Numbered from the stretch's first letter, positions 1 through 8,098 are shown. The stretch is 12,059 nucleotides of DNA from Burkholderiales bacterium UBA1834 (GCA_002339015.1 DDJC01000105.1:1-12059), one strand, 5' to 3'. Made by a program: numbers and translations. The notes: generated by a model from the letters alone, not told the origin.

Positions 1-3000
1 AGGCGGTTCGCATGTCACCCTCACCTTCACGCCTGCGCCTGACTACAACGGCCAGGTGACGTTCGCCTACACCGTGCAGGACCCGTCCGGCGCCACTGCC
101 ACCGCCGACGTCACGGTGGACGTGACCCCGCTGAGCGACACGCCCGTGGCTGTGAACGACACCGCCACCACGCCCGAGGACACGCCCGTCAAGATCGACG
201 TGCTGGCCAACGACACCGATGCCGACGGCGATGCGCTGAGCATCACGGCCATCAACGGCCAGCCCATCAGCCTCACCCAGCCGGTCACCCTGGCCGGACA
301 GGGCGTGGTCAGCCTCAATGCCGACGGCACCCTCACCTTCAACCCCGCGGCCAACTACCACGGCAAGGTCGAGTTCAGCTACACCGTCACGGACGGCCAG
401 ACCCCGGTCAACGGCAAGGTCACCGTCGATGTCACCTCGCAGAACGATGCCCCCGTGGCCGCGGACGACCGCGTCACCACGCCGGAAGATCAGCCCATCG
501 AGATCGATGTACGCGCCAACGACCGCGATGCCGACGGCGATGCGCTGACGGTAACTGCCGTGACCCAGCCGGGCCACGGCACCGTGACGATCAACCCCCT
601 CACCGGCAACCCGGTCTACACACCGGCGCCGGACTACAACGGCACCGACAGCTTCACCTACACGGTGCGCGACCCCAGCGGAGCGACCAGCCAGGCCACG
701 GTGACGGTCACCGTGGGCGCCGTCAACGATGCGCCCCAGGCCCTGGCCGACACGGGCGCCACCGATCAGAACGGCACCTTGAGCGTGAGCGCCGCTGATG
801 GCGTGATCCAGAGCGGCAGCCAGCCCGCCGGCCGCGACAGCGATCCCGATGGCGACACCCTGGCCGTGAGCGCCGTGGGCCATGGCAGCACGGCCGGCCA
901 GGTCGGCCAGCCGCTGGCCGGTGCCTTCGGCTCCCTCACCCTGCACGCCGACGGCAGCTACACCTACGTGCCCAATGATGCCGCCCGGGCCCTGGCCCAG
1001 GGCGCGACCGGCCAGGACGTGTTCAGCTACACCATCAAGGACGCTGGCGGCCTGACCAGCAGCACCACGCTGACGCTCACCGTCACCGGCACCAACGATG
1101 CCCCCGTGGCCGTGGCCGACCGCGCCACCACGCCCGAGGACACCGCCGTGGTGATCCGCGTGCTGGACAACGACAGCGATGTCGATGGCGACAAGCTCAC
1201 CATCACCCAGATCGCCGGCCAGACCGTGGCCAGCGGCGACGACGTGGCCATCAAGGACAGCACCGGCACCCAGATCGCGAGCGTCAAGCTCAATGCCGAC
1301 GGTACGCTGACGCTGACCCCGGCCAATGACTACAACGGCCCCGTCAACTTCAACTACACCGTCAGCGACGGCAAGGGTGGCACCGACACCGCCTCGGTCA
1401 GCGTGGTGGTCGATGACGTCAACGACGCCCCCATCGCAGACCCGGACGTGGTCACCGGCCTGGAGGACACCCCCTTCACCTTCGACCCGCGCGCGAATGA
1501 CACCGACCCCGACGGCGACCCGCTGACGATCACGCAGATCAATGGCCAGCCGATCAGCACCACGCAAGCGGTCAGCCTGCCCCAGGGCACGCTCAAGCTC
1601 AATGCCGACGGCACGCTCACCTTCTCGCCTGCGCCCAATCACAACGGCAAGCTCAGCTTCGACTACACCGTCAGCGATGGCAAGGGCGGCACCGACACGG
1701 CCACGGTCAACATGACCGTCAAGGCCGTCAACGACCCGCCCGTGATCACCGACACGCCCACCGACCCCAATCTGCCTGGCGGCGGCAACGGCTTCGACCC
1801 GCGCACCGGCAACTACAACGTCACCACGCCGGAAGACACGCCCGTCAAGGGCCAGGTCAAGGCCACCGACGTCGATGGCGACCCGCTGACCTACACCCTG
1901 GGCGACACAACCCCGGCCCACGGCACCGTGCTCGTGAACGCGGACGGCACCTGGGTCTACACACCCAACAAGGACTACCACGGCAGCGACAGCTTCACCG
2001 TGTTGGTCGACGACGGGCACGGCGGCACCGCCTCGTCCACCGTCACCATCGGCATCACTCCCGTCAACGACAACCCGACTGCCAACCCCGACCAGGTCAC
2101 CGTGGCCGAGGACAGCGTGGTCACCTTCGATCCGCGCAGCAACGACAGCGATGTGGACGGCGACAGCCTGAGCATCACCGCCGTCAACGGCCAGCCCATC
2201 AGCACGGCCACCCCCGTGGTGCTGCCGGAAGGCACGATCAGCCTGAACGGCAACGGCACACTGACCTTCACGCCGGCTCCCAACTACAACGGCACCCTGT
2301 CGCTGACCTACACCGTCTCCGATGGCCATGGCGGCACGGCCGATGCGCCCATCACCATCGACGTCACCCCGGTGGACAACGTGGCCGTGATCGGCTCCGG
2401 CTCGGTCAGCCTCTCGGAAGAAGGCCTGGCCGGCGGCATCGCCGACAGCACGGGCAGCCCCGACACCACCAACGCCACCTCGGCCTCCGGCAAGCTCACG
2501 GTGACCGACATCGACGGCGGCAGCAACACCCTGACCCTCTCCGGCCCCGAGGGGCTGACCAGCGGTGGCGCGGTCATCACCTGGAGCGGCAAGGGCACGG
2601 TGGACAACCCGCTGATCGGCTCGGCCGGCGGCAAGACCATCCTCACCGCCAGCATCGACAGCAACGGCAACTACCAGGTCAGCCTGCAGGGCCCGGTCGA
2701 CCACGCCAACCCCAACGCCGAAGACGTGCGCAGCATCCAGCTGGGCGTTCAGGCCAGCAACGGCACGGCCACCTCCACCGGCACGCTCACGATCAACATC
2801 GAGGACGATTCGCCCGCCAGCGGCAACCAGACGCAGTATGTGAACCCGGCCACGCAGTCCACCAACGTGATGCTGGTCGTGGACGTGTCCGGCAGCATGA
2901 AGAACGCCCTGGCCGACACCACCGTCAATGGGCTGAAGGCCACCATCAAGGGCCTGCTGGACCACTACGGCGAACTGGGCGATGTGCGTGTGCAGATCGT

Positions 3001-5125
3001 CACCTTCTCCGATTCGGCTTCTGCCCGCGCCACCTGGATGACGCTGGCCGACGCCAAGACCTTCGTCGACAAGCTCAGCGCCAACGGCGGCACCAACTAC
3101 GACGCGGCCCTGGCCTCGGCGCAGTCGGGTTTCAACGCCTCAGGCAAGCTGGCTGGCGCGGTCAACGTGTCTTACTTCTTCTCGGATGGCGAGCCCACCA
3201 AGAACAAGGAAGTGGACACCGGCAGCGACAAGACGAAGTGGGAAGCCTTCCTCAAGGCCAACGACATCGACAGCTACGCCATGGGCATCAACGGCGCCAG
3301 CTCGTCGAACCTCAAGTACCTGGAGCCCATCGCCTACAACGGCGCCAGCGACACCGAGCGCCCTGCCGTCATCCTGACCAGCAACACCGCCGTCAAGACC
3401 TACCTGGACAACAGCGTGGTCACGGTGGAGCACGGCAGCCTGGCCAACCTGGCCGGCGCCGATGGCCTCAAGGCCGTCACCGCCTTCTCGGCGGCCAACC
3501 AGACCTCGTCCACCTATGACGCGGTCACGGGCATCCAGACGATCACGCTCAGCTCGGGCAGCCGCATCGAGCTCAACCTGGCTACGGGCGACTACAACTA
3601 TACCCGCCCGGCCGGCAACACCGGCGACACCTTCAGCTACACCATCGTCGACAAGGACGGCGACAAGGGCAGCGGCACGCTCACCCTGACCACCGTCAAT
3701 CACGCGCCGGAAGGCACGAACGGCACCGTCACCCTGGCCGAGGACACCAGCTACCACCTGCAGGTGTCGGACTTCGGTTTCAAGGACAGCGATGCCGGTG
3801 ACCGCCTGAGCGCCGTGCGCATCGACACCCTGCCCGCCGACGGCACGCTCACCCTGGGCGGCAAGGCCGTGGTGGCTGGCCAGGTCATCGCCGCGGGCGA
3901 CATCGGTTCGCTGGTGTTCAAGCCCGACGCCAACGAGAACGGCGCCACCTACGCCAAGATGACCTTCTCGGTCGCCGACCGCGCAGGCGCCTACGACAGT
4001 ACGCCCAACACGCTGACCTTCAACGTCACGCCGGTGAACGACGGGCCCATCGCCCGCATCGCCTCGCATGGCGGCCTGCTGGGCCTGGTGGACGTCTCGG
4101 TCGATCCGATCCTGAACTTCAGCAGCCACCAGCACCTGGGTGTCTACGATGTAGACAACAACCTGACCCGCATCGACGTGTCGGTCAAGAACCTGTTGTC
4201 GGTGGGCGGCCTGGCCAACGACATCCTGGGCCTGATCGGCCTGGGCGGCGACCACAGCAAGCTGACCATCGACACGGCGCTGGCCCAGAGCTACGGCCTC
4301 ACGATCAGCGGCAACGACACCCGCCACATCGTGATCACCTCGGCCACGGCTGGCGGCACGGTGGACTACGGGGTCGTCAACAAGCTGCTGGCGACGCTGA
4401 CATATGACCCGGCCGAACTGCTGGGCATCTCGGCCGACCTGCTGCCCAAGATGACGATCAAGGCCACCGATGCGTTCGGCCTGTCCAGCACGGACACCGC
4501 CTCGGCCGGCCTGATCTCGGTGCACGTGGACACCGTCCAGCACGTGCTGGACACCAAGGTCGATGTGTCGGTGAGCGCCGCGGTGGATTCCGCCGTGACG
4601 CTGACCCACGACGCATTGACTGGCGAGTTCACGCACGCCATCGACGTGGGCCTGACCGTGTCGACCCCGCTGACGCTGACCGGCCACTCGGCCTCGTCGG
4701 ACGTGTTCGCCTGGAGCCTGTCGGATCAAGGCAGCGTGGCGGGCAGCACGGGCACGAACGGCACCATCTTGAACGCCACGCACGCGGTCGACACCATCGT
4801 CGACTTCGACACGGCGGCCCGCTCGGCCGGTGGCGACGTGCTGGACCTGCGCGATCTGCTGAGCGGCGAGCACACGGTGGGCGGCACGGGCAACCTGAGC
4901 CAGTTCCTGGACTTCGACACGACGAGCAACCCGGGCTCGACCATCGTGCACGTGAGCACGACGGGCGGCTTCACGACGGGCTACGACGCGAAGGCTGAAG
5001 ACCAGACCATCGTGCTGCAGAACGTGAACCTGCGCGGTGACCTGGGACTGGGGGCTTCGGCCAGCGACAACCAGGTGATCGCCGAGCTGATGACACGCGG
5101 CAAGCTGCTGGTGGACAACCACTGA
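1..5125 (+). CDS. Giant type I-secreted LapA/BapA-like adhesin, C-terminal 1707 residues (5' partial)
   Basis: The reading frame is open from base 2 to a TGA at 5123-5125 with no start in context, so the N-terminus lies upstream of the window. Residues are counted from base 2. About 1-794: Ig/cadherin-like (tandem-95 type) repeats, the third resembling a VCBS repeat. About 795-939: a T1SS-143-type domain (GPVDH, then a DDSP end). About 953-1135: a von Willebrand A domain with MIDAS residues D961-x-S963-x-S965, T1031 and D1062. About 1140-1348: VCBS-like and cadherin-like modules. About 1350-1560: not assigned. About 1564-1707: a VCA0849-class type I secretion signal (DVLDLRDLL, DQTIVLQNV, final GKLLVD). 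These features fit a cell-surface biofilm adhesin exported unfolded by a type I system. The convergent lapG/lapD genes suggest that its unseen N-terminus is a LapG-cleavable retention module. No RTX nonapeptide array is visible. The family call is firm; the ligand is unknown. Confidence 0.93.
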   Translation, partial: GGSHVTLTFTPAPDYNGQVTFAYTVQDPSGATATADVTVDVTPLSDTPVAVNDTATTPEDTPVKIDVLANDTDADGDALSITAINGQPISLTQPVTLAGQGVVSLNADGTLTFNPAANYHGKVEFSYTVTDGQTPVNGKVTVDVTSQNDAPVAADDRVTTPEDQPIEIDVRANDRDADGDALTVTAVTQPGHGTVTINPLTGNPVYTPAPDYNGTDSFTYTVRDPSGATSQATVTVTVGAVNDAPQALADTGATDQNGTLSVSAADGVIQSGSQPAGRDSDPDGDTLAVSAVGHGSTAGQVGQPLAGAFGSLTLHADGSYTYVPNDAARALAQGATGQDVFSYTIKDAGGLTSSTTLTLTVTGTNDAPVAVADRATTPEDTAVVIRVLDNDSDVDGDKLTITQIAGQTVASGDDVAIKDSTGTQIASVKLNADGTLTLTPANDYNGPVNFNYTVSDGKGGTDTASVSVVVDDVNDAPIADPDVVTGLEDTPFTFDPRANDTDPDGDPLTITQINGQPISTTQAVSLPQGTLKLNADGTLTFSPAPNHNGKLSFDYTVSDGKGGTDTATVNMTVKAVNDPPVITDTPTDPNLPGGGNGFDPRTGNYNVTTPEDTPVKGQVKATDVDGDPLTYTLGDTTPAHGTVLVNADGTWVYTPNKDYHGSDSFTVLVDDGHGGTASSTVTIGITPVNDNPTANPDQVTVAEDSVVTFDPRSNDSDVDGDSLSITAVNGQPISTATPVVLPEGTISLNGNGTLTFTPAPNYNGTLSLTYTVSDGHGGTADAPITIDVTPVDNVAVIGSGSVSLSEEGLAGGIADSTGSPDTTNATSASGKLTVTDIDGGSNTLTLSGPEGLTSGGAVITWSGKGTVDNPLIGSAGGKTILTASIDSNGNYQVSLQGPVDHANPNAEDVRSIQLGVQASNGTATSTGTLTINIEDDSPASGNQTQYVNPATQSTNVMLVVDVSGSMKNALADTTVNGLKATIKGLLDHYGELGDVRVQIVTFSDSASARATWMTLADAKTFVDKLSANGGTNYDAALASAQSGFNASGKLAGAVNVSYFFSDGEPTKNKEVDTGSDKTKWEAFLKANDIDSYAMGINGASSSNLKYLEPIAYNGASDTERPAVILTSNTAVKTYLDNSVVTVEHGSLANLAGADGLKAVTAFSAANQTSSTYDAVTGIQTITLSSGSRIELNLATGDYNYTRPAGNTGDTFSYTIVDKDGDKGSGTLTLTTVNHAPEGTNGTVTLAEDTSYHLQVSDFGFKDSDAGDRLSAVRIDTLPADGTLTLGGKAVVAGQVIAAGDIGSLVFKPDANENGATYAKMTFSVADRAGAYDSTPNTLTFNVTPVNDGPIARIASHGGLLGLVDVSVDPILNFSSHQHLGVYDVDNNLTRIDVSVKNLLSVGGLANDILGLIGLGGDHSKLTIDTALAQSYGLTISGNDTRHIVITSATAGGTVDYGVVNKLLATLTYDPAELLGISADLLPKMTIKATDAFGLSSTDTASAGLISVHVDTVQHVLDTKVDVSVSAAVDSAVTLTHDALTGEFTHAIDVGLTVSTPLTLTGHSASSDVFAWSLSDQGSVAGSTGTNGTILNATHAVDTIVDFDTAARSAGGDVLDLRDLLSGEHTVGGTGNLSQFLDFDTTSNPGSTIVHVSTTGGFTTGYDAKAEDQTIVLQNVNLRGDLGLGASASDNQVIAELMTRGKLLVDNH
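143..2383 (+). repeat. Seven tandem Ig/cadherin-like repeats in the adhesin gene
   Basis: Seven consecutive protein-level repeats begin near 143, 452, 734, 1103, 1430, 1739 and 2075, most opening with NDxP, then an ED(T/S/Q)x strand and a DxDxDGD motif. The first Asp, or its aligned position, of that motif is at 212, 521, 836, 1172, 1499, 1862 and 2144, giving periods of 282-363 bases. Copies 1, 5 and 7 share a (I/V)NGQPIS segment. Copy 3 is VCBS-like and longer; in copy 6 the first Asp is replaced by Ala and the copy carries a Gly/Pro-rich insertion. The tail of an eighth copy occupies bases 2-142. The acidic motifs are plausible calcium ligands at repeat boundaries, as in cadherins and other extender regions; that is inference. 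DNA identity is mostly moderate, so the array looks old rather than freshly amplified. Confidence 0.85.
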
Positions 5126-5128
5126 GAG

Positions 5129-5169
5129 GGGGCGGATCCGGGGGGCTTCGGCCCTTCTGGATGCGCCCT
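5129..5169 (+). terminator. UUCG-capped hairpin after the adhesin stop
   Basis: A long imperfect inverted repeat begins 3 bases after the TGA. The apex is GGGC (5143-5146), loop TTCG (5147-5150), GCCC (5151-5154). The stem continues through G-T pairs at 5141/5156 and 5142/5155 and a pair at 5140/5157. It then passes a bulged T at 5158, ATCC/GGAT (5136-5139 with 5159-5162), a G-G mismatch, and five further pairs (5130-5134 with 5164-5168). No T-run follows directly, so it is not a textbook intrinsic terminator. It could stop transcription with help, or protect the very long adhesin mRNA from 3' exonucleases. Confidence 0.5.
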
Positions 5170-5242
5170 GGGCGCGGCTCGCCGAGTCCGCAGGCTCGCG
5201 TGCAAGGCTTTTTCAGCGATCTCATGCCCCCCAAAGGCTCGC

Positions 5243-5265
5243 ATGCCGACATGAGAGCTCGGCAT
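5243..5265 (-). terminator. Inverted repeat downstream of lapD (possible terminator)
   Basis: A perfect 7-bp inverted repeat, ATGCCGA (5243-5249) and TCGGCAT (5259-5265), with a 9-base loop. It lies 13 bases past the lapD stop when read on the minus strand. No U-tract follows, so a terminator role is only suggested by its position between convergent genes. Confidence 0.35.
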
Positions 5266-5278
5266 AGGCCCCCAAACA

Positions 5279-7198
5279 TCAAGCCAGCTTCACAGCCGGC
5301 CCCGTGACCCCATCGACCCCGCAAGGCCACAGCGCCCCGATGTCCTCCGCGTCCATCATGCCTTCCGCATACACATGCAGCCCCAGGCTGCGCAGCATGC
5401 TCACCGTGCCGCTCACGAACGCACGGCGCGCCGCGTCGTGCGCCACGCCCTGCACCACCGAGGCATCGAGCTTGACGTAATCCAGCCCGGCCTCGAACAG
5501 GAATTCGATGCGCGCCAGGCGCTCGCCCGCGTGCTCCAGACCGATGCGCACACCCAGCGGCCGCAACTGCTTGCACAACTCGCGCACCAGTTCGAAACGC
5601 GTGAGCGCAGCGCTTTCGGCCACCTCCAGCCACAGTGAATTGGCCGCCTGCGGCGAGGCCAGCAGGTGCGCCCGCAAACGCGGCACGAAGCCGCTGTCCG
5701 CCAGCGAAGCCGGCGACAGGTTCACGCCACGCGGGATGCCATCCTGCGCGATCTGCTCCAGCGCCATCAACACCGCCTGCTCGTCGATCTGCGACATCAG
5801 GCCGCACCGCAGCGCCATGGGCAGCCACACCGCGGCCGCCTCGTAGGCGCCTCCCGGGTCCAGCTGCAAGCGCATCGGGCATTCGTGGTGCACCAGGCGG
5901 CCATCGCGGTCCACTACCGGGAAGCGCACCAACTGGATCCGCTTGGCTGCCAAAGCCGCGCTCAGGCGACGGCGCCATTCGTCCTCGCCCATGGCAGGCT
6001 GGGCATGGGCCACGCTCAGATCGGCCGTTTCCACCGCGAAGTGGCCACGGCTTTCCGCACGCGCCAGCGCCGAGTCGGCCGAGGCCAGCACCTGGGCCAT
6101 CGGCATGCCACGCACCCAGCGGGCCGCCCCGACCACCGCCTGGCCATTGATGGCCTGTTCGGAGAACATGCGCTTGAGCGAATCGGCCACGTATTCGGGC
6201 TGTGGCAGCGGCGTGCCGCCTTCGCTCAAGCACACAGCGAAGTCGCCGCCGTTGAGCCGGCCCACCGCCGCCCCCGGGATACCGTGGGTCACTTCCAGCA
6301 GCAGCTGGGCCAGGCGTTGCAGCAAGGCATCGGTCTGGCGGTGGCCCAGGTTGCGGTTCACGCCGGCCAGGTCCACCATGCGCACCAGGTAGATGACGCC
6401 CTGGGCCGGCCCATCCTCGCTGGACAGCGAGGACTGCAGCTGTCCCATGAAATGCTTGCGATGCGACAGGCCGGTCAAGGCATCGCAATGCGCCTGCTGG
6501 CGCAGCTGCTCCACCTGCGTGGCCTGCTCGTCGAACAGGTTCTTCAGGCGCGAGACCACCATGTTCATGGCCTGGCTCAGGCGGGCCAGTTCAGGCACGC
6601 GCGGCTCTTGCACGGTGATGAAGCGCCGCTCCATCAGCGCCTGGGCCTGCCCCACCGTCGCGTCCAGCGGCCGGCGGATGCCGCGCACCCCGAACGACGC
6701 CAGCACACCGGCCAGGCCGCCCAGCACGGCCAGCCACATCGCGGTCTTCAGGCTGCCTTCCCAGAGCTGATCGTAGGCGAAGCCCGAGTGGCTCGTCACC
6801 TCCACCGAGCCCAGCGCACGCCAGCCATCGGTGACCTGAGCCACGCCCACAGGCGAGTCGATGGGCACCATGCGCACGAACCAGGCGGGGGCCTTGCCAT
6901 GGCCCGCACTCGGGTCGGCCTCGTGGTTGTTGATCACGCGCCCGGCCGGATCCTTGAGCTGGATCTGCTTGTAGAACCCCGTGTCGAACTGCGCCGACAC
7001 GGCCAGGTCCATCAAGGACATGTCGCCGCGCTGCTGCGACAGGCTCAGGGCCAACGACTGCGCATTGTCCGCATTCTTGAGCCGAAGCTGGGTTTCGAGG
7101 TAGCCACGAGCCGAAGCCATCCAGACCCCGAAGCTGCCCAGGAAAGCCATCAGCAAGGTCACTGCCAGCAACAGCCAGATCTGACGAATCAGGGACAT
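5279..7198 (-). CDS. lapD: LapD-like c-di-GMP receptor, inner membrane, degenerate GGDEF-EAL
   Basis: The protein has 639 residues, close to the usual size for LapD. Order: TM1 (about 4-28); periplasmic LapD/MoxY-type domain (about 29-150); TM2 (about 151-171); HAMP (about 172-224); GGDEF-like domain (about 235-390); EAL-like domain (about 405-639). Both enzymatic signatures are lost. The GGDEF site reads R-L-N-G-G-D-F (314-320), the EAL site reads E439-C-P, and the metal-binding DDFG is replaced by LEHAG (554-558). N493, E525, K576 and E612 of the EAL fold remain, consistent with binding c-di-GMP without hydrolysis. G125-W126 matches the periplasmic GW loop by which Pseudomonas LapD grips LapG. 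Inferred role: bound to c-di-GMP, it sequesters LapG and so retains the adhesin. The ATG at 7198 is preceded by AGGAGG; an in-frame TTG at 7213 is less likely. lapG ends 25 bases upstream, so the two form an operon. Confidence 0.93.
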   Translation of the reverse strand: MSLIRQIWLLLAVTLLMAFLGSFGVWMASARGYLETQLRLKNADNAQSLALSLSQQRGDMSLMDLAVSAQFDTGFYKQIQLKDPAGRVINNHEADPSAGHGKAPAWFVRMVPIDSPVGVAQVTDGWRALGSVEVTSHSGFAYDQLWEGSLKTAMWLAVLGGLAGVLASFGVRGIRRPLDATVGQAQALMERRFITVQEPRVPELARLSQAMNMVVSRLKNLFDEQATQVEQLRQQAHCDALTGLSHRKHFMGQLQSSLSSEDGPAQGVIYLVRMVDLAGVNRNLGHRQTDALLQRLAQLLLEVTHGIPGAAVGRLNGGDFAVCLSEGGTPLPQPEYVADSLKRMFSEQAINGQAVVGAARWVRGMPMAQVLASADSALARAESRGHFAVETADLSVAHAQPAMGEDEWRRRLSAALAAKRIQLVRFPVVDRDGRLVHHECPMRLQLDPGGAYEAAAVWLPMALRCGLMSQIDEQAVLMALEQIAQDGIPRGVNLSPASLADSGFVPRLRAHLLASPQAANSLWLEVAESAALTRFELVRELCKQLRPLGVRIGLEHAGERLARIEFLFEAGLDYVKLDASVVQGVAHDAARRAFVSGTVSMLRSLGLHVYAEGMMDAEDIGALWPCGVDGVTGPAVKLA

Positions 7199-7203
7199 AG
7201 CGC

Positions 7204-7209
7204 CTCCTG
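7204..7209 (-). promoter_or_regulatory. Ribosome binding site of lapD
   Basis: On the minus strand AGGAGG lies 4-5 bases before the ATG at 7198. It fixes this start in preference to the in-frame TTG 15 bases further upstream, and it sits inside the short gap between lapG and lapD. Confidence 0.7.
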
Positions 7210-7223
7210 CCAAAGCATCTTGT

Positions 7224-8000
7224 TCACCACCATCCTTCGGCCTTGGCTTTGCTCAGAATGTCCCGCCAGCGCGACAGGCGCGCCACCGGGTCCCCCGCGG
7301 ACGACCCACCAACGCCCTGCCACAAGCCTTCGGCATTGAAGCTGAACACCGGTGCCAAGTCAGGCCGCCGCGAAGCCGGACGAATGTCCGTGATCAGGTT
7401 GTCGAGAATCAGCGGCTCGGCCGTGGGTTCGGGGTAATAGGCCAGCACCATGTGCGCCTGCACCCCACCGCCCAGCTGGGCCCTGACATAGACCATTCTC
7501 ATCTTGGCAGGAGACACCCCCAAGGAGATCAAGGAAAAATACTTGGCGATGGCGTAGTCCTCGCAATCGCCCTGCCCCTTGTTGAGCAATTCCAGGGGGC
7601 TCGCCCAGTAATCCACCGCGCCCCAGGCATCCCGGTCATCACGGAACTGCACCGTACGGTTGAAGAAGGTGTTGATGACCTTGAGCTTTTCGTCCTCGGC
7701 GGCGTTGCCCACGGCCTCCATCTCCTGAACCAGGGCCTGCGTGCGCTGCACGGCCGAGGGGCCAAATCGCTGGGCCGACTGCAGCAGCCTGGGGCCATCC
7801 AGAGCGTTGCCATGCAACAACAGACACGCCACCACGGTCAGCCCCAGAGCCTGGGTGGTCCGCCATGTCCGGCGGTTCTCGACCACCTGCCAGGCCCCGG
7901 CACAGGCCGCCTGGCACAGACGCAATGCCGCCTGCCAGGGCTGGCACCACGCACGCATCGAAGGCTGCCTTGCTGAACGAGGCACTGAGGTCATCGACAT
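7224..8000 (-). CDS. lapG: LapG-like periplasmic transglutaminase-like cysteine protease
   Basis: In the characterised system LapG cleaves the N-terminal retention module of the surface adhesin and releases it; calcium is required and LapD inhibits it. Numbered from the ATG at 8000 (258 aa), the triad is visible as C146 (in G-D-C-E-D), H183 (Q-A-H-M) and D200 (L-I-L-D-N). D145 and E147 flank the cysteine as in the calcium site of known LapG proteins. A hydrophobic stretch at about 51-63, followed by HGNA, looks like a Sec signal peptide. It starts unusually far from the chosen Met, so the true start may be downstream: ATG at 7958 (AAGG 9 bases upstream), or GTG at 7886, which would give a compact signal peptide and about 220 residues. 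The gene is followed by lapD 25 bases later and is divergent from the TolC gene. Family certain; start uncertain. Confidence 0.92.
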   Translation of the reverse strand: MSMTSVPRSARQPSMRAWCQPWQAALRLCQAACAGAWQVVENRRTWRTTQALGLTVVACLLLHGNALDGPRLLQSAQRFGPSAVQRTQALVQEMEAVGNAAEDEKLKVINTFFNRTVQFRDDRDAWGAVDYWASPLELLNKGQGDCEDYAIAKYFSLISLGVSPAKMRMVYVRAQLGGGVQAHMVLAYYPEPTAEPLILDNLITDIRPASRRPDLAPVFSFNAEGLWQGVGGSSAGDPVARLSRWRDILSKAKAEGWW

Positions 8001-8098
8001 GTCTTCGGCGGAACCGGCTTGAACTTGACCAAGATGTCTGAAAGACGCAGGCTGGCACAGCAGTGAGGGGGCTGCCCCCTGTTCCGGCGTGCCCCGAA

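Larger units (their letters stand above)
5126..5278. other. Convergent intergenic region between the adhesin and lapD
   Basis: These 153 bases separate the 3' ends of the adhesin and lapD. No gene is supported here. The region holds a long UUCG-capped hairpin right after the adhesin stop, a second inverted repeat at 5243-5265 near the lapD stop, three copies of the heptamer GGCTCGC (5176-5182, 5193-5199, 5236-5242), and a run of five T at about 5210. Together they most likely serve transcription ending or mRNA 3'-end protection from both sides. Confidence 0.6.

Noticed and set aside
1780..1815. Gly-rich stretch G-G-G-N-G-F-D-P as an RTX repeat
   Set aside because: It is a single copy with no following nonapeptides, so it is better read as a linker insertion in repeat 6.
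143..2383. The regularly spaced adhesin repeats as a CRISPR or satellite array
   Set aside because: They are in-frame protein repeats about 300 bases long with diverged DNA, not short identical repeats with unique spacers.
3140..5122. A 660-codon open frame antisense to the adhesin
   Set aside because: It is a mirror of the GC-rich third positions on the coding strand; composition is Arg/Gly/Val/His-rich with no recognisable domain, and the sense frame encodes clear domains throughout.
4971..6488. A 505-codon minus-strand frame crossing the adhesin end, the intergenic gap and lapD
   Set aside because: It overlaps two confident genes in a different frame and is Gly/Ala/Arg/Pro-rich; no domain or start signal supports it.
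5666..7339. A 557-codon plus-strand frame antisense to lapD
   Set aside because: LapD on the other strand shows full domain structure with diagnostic residues; this frame is His/Gln/Arg-rich filler typical of antisense GC-rich DNA.
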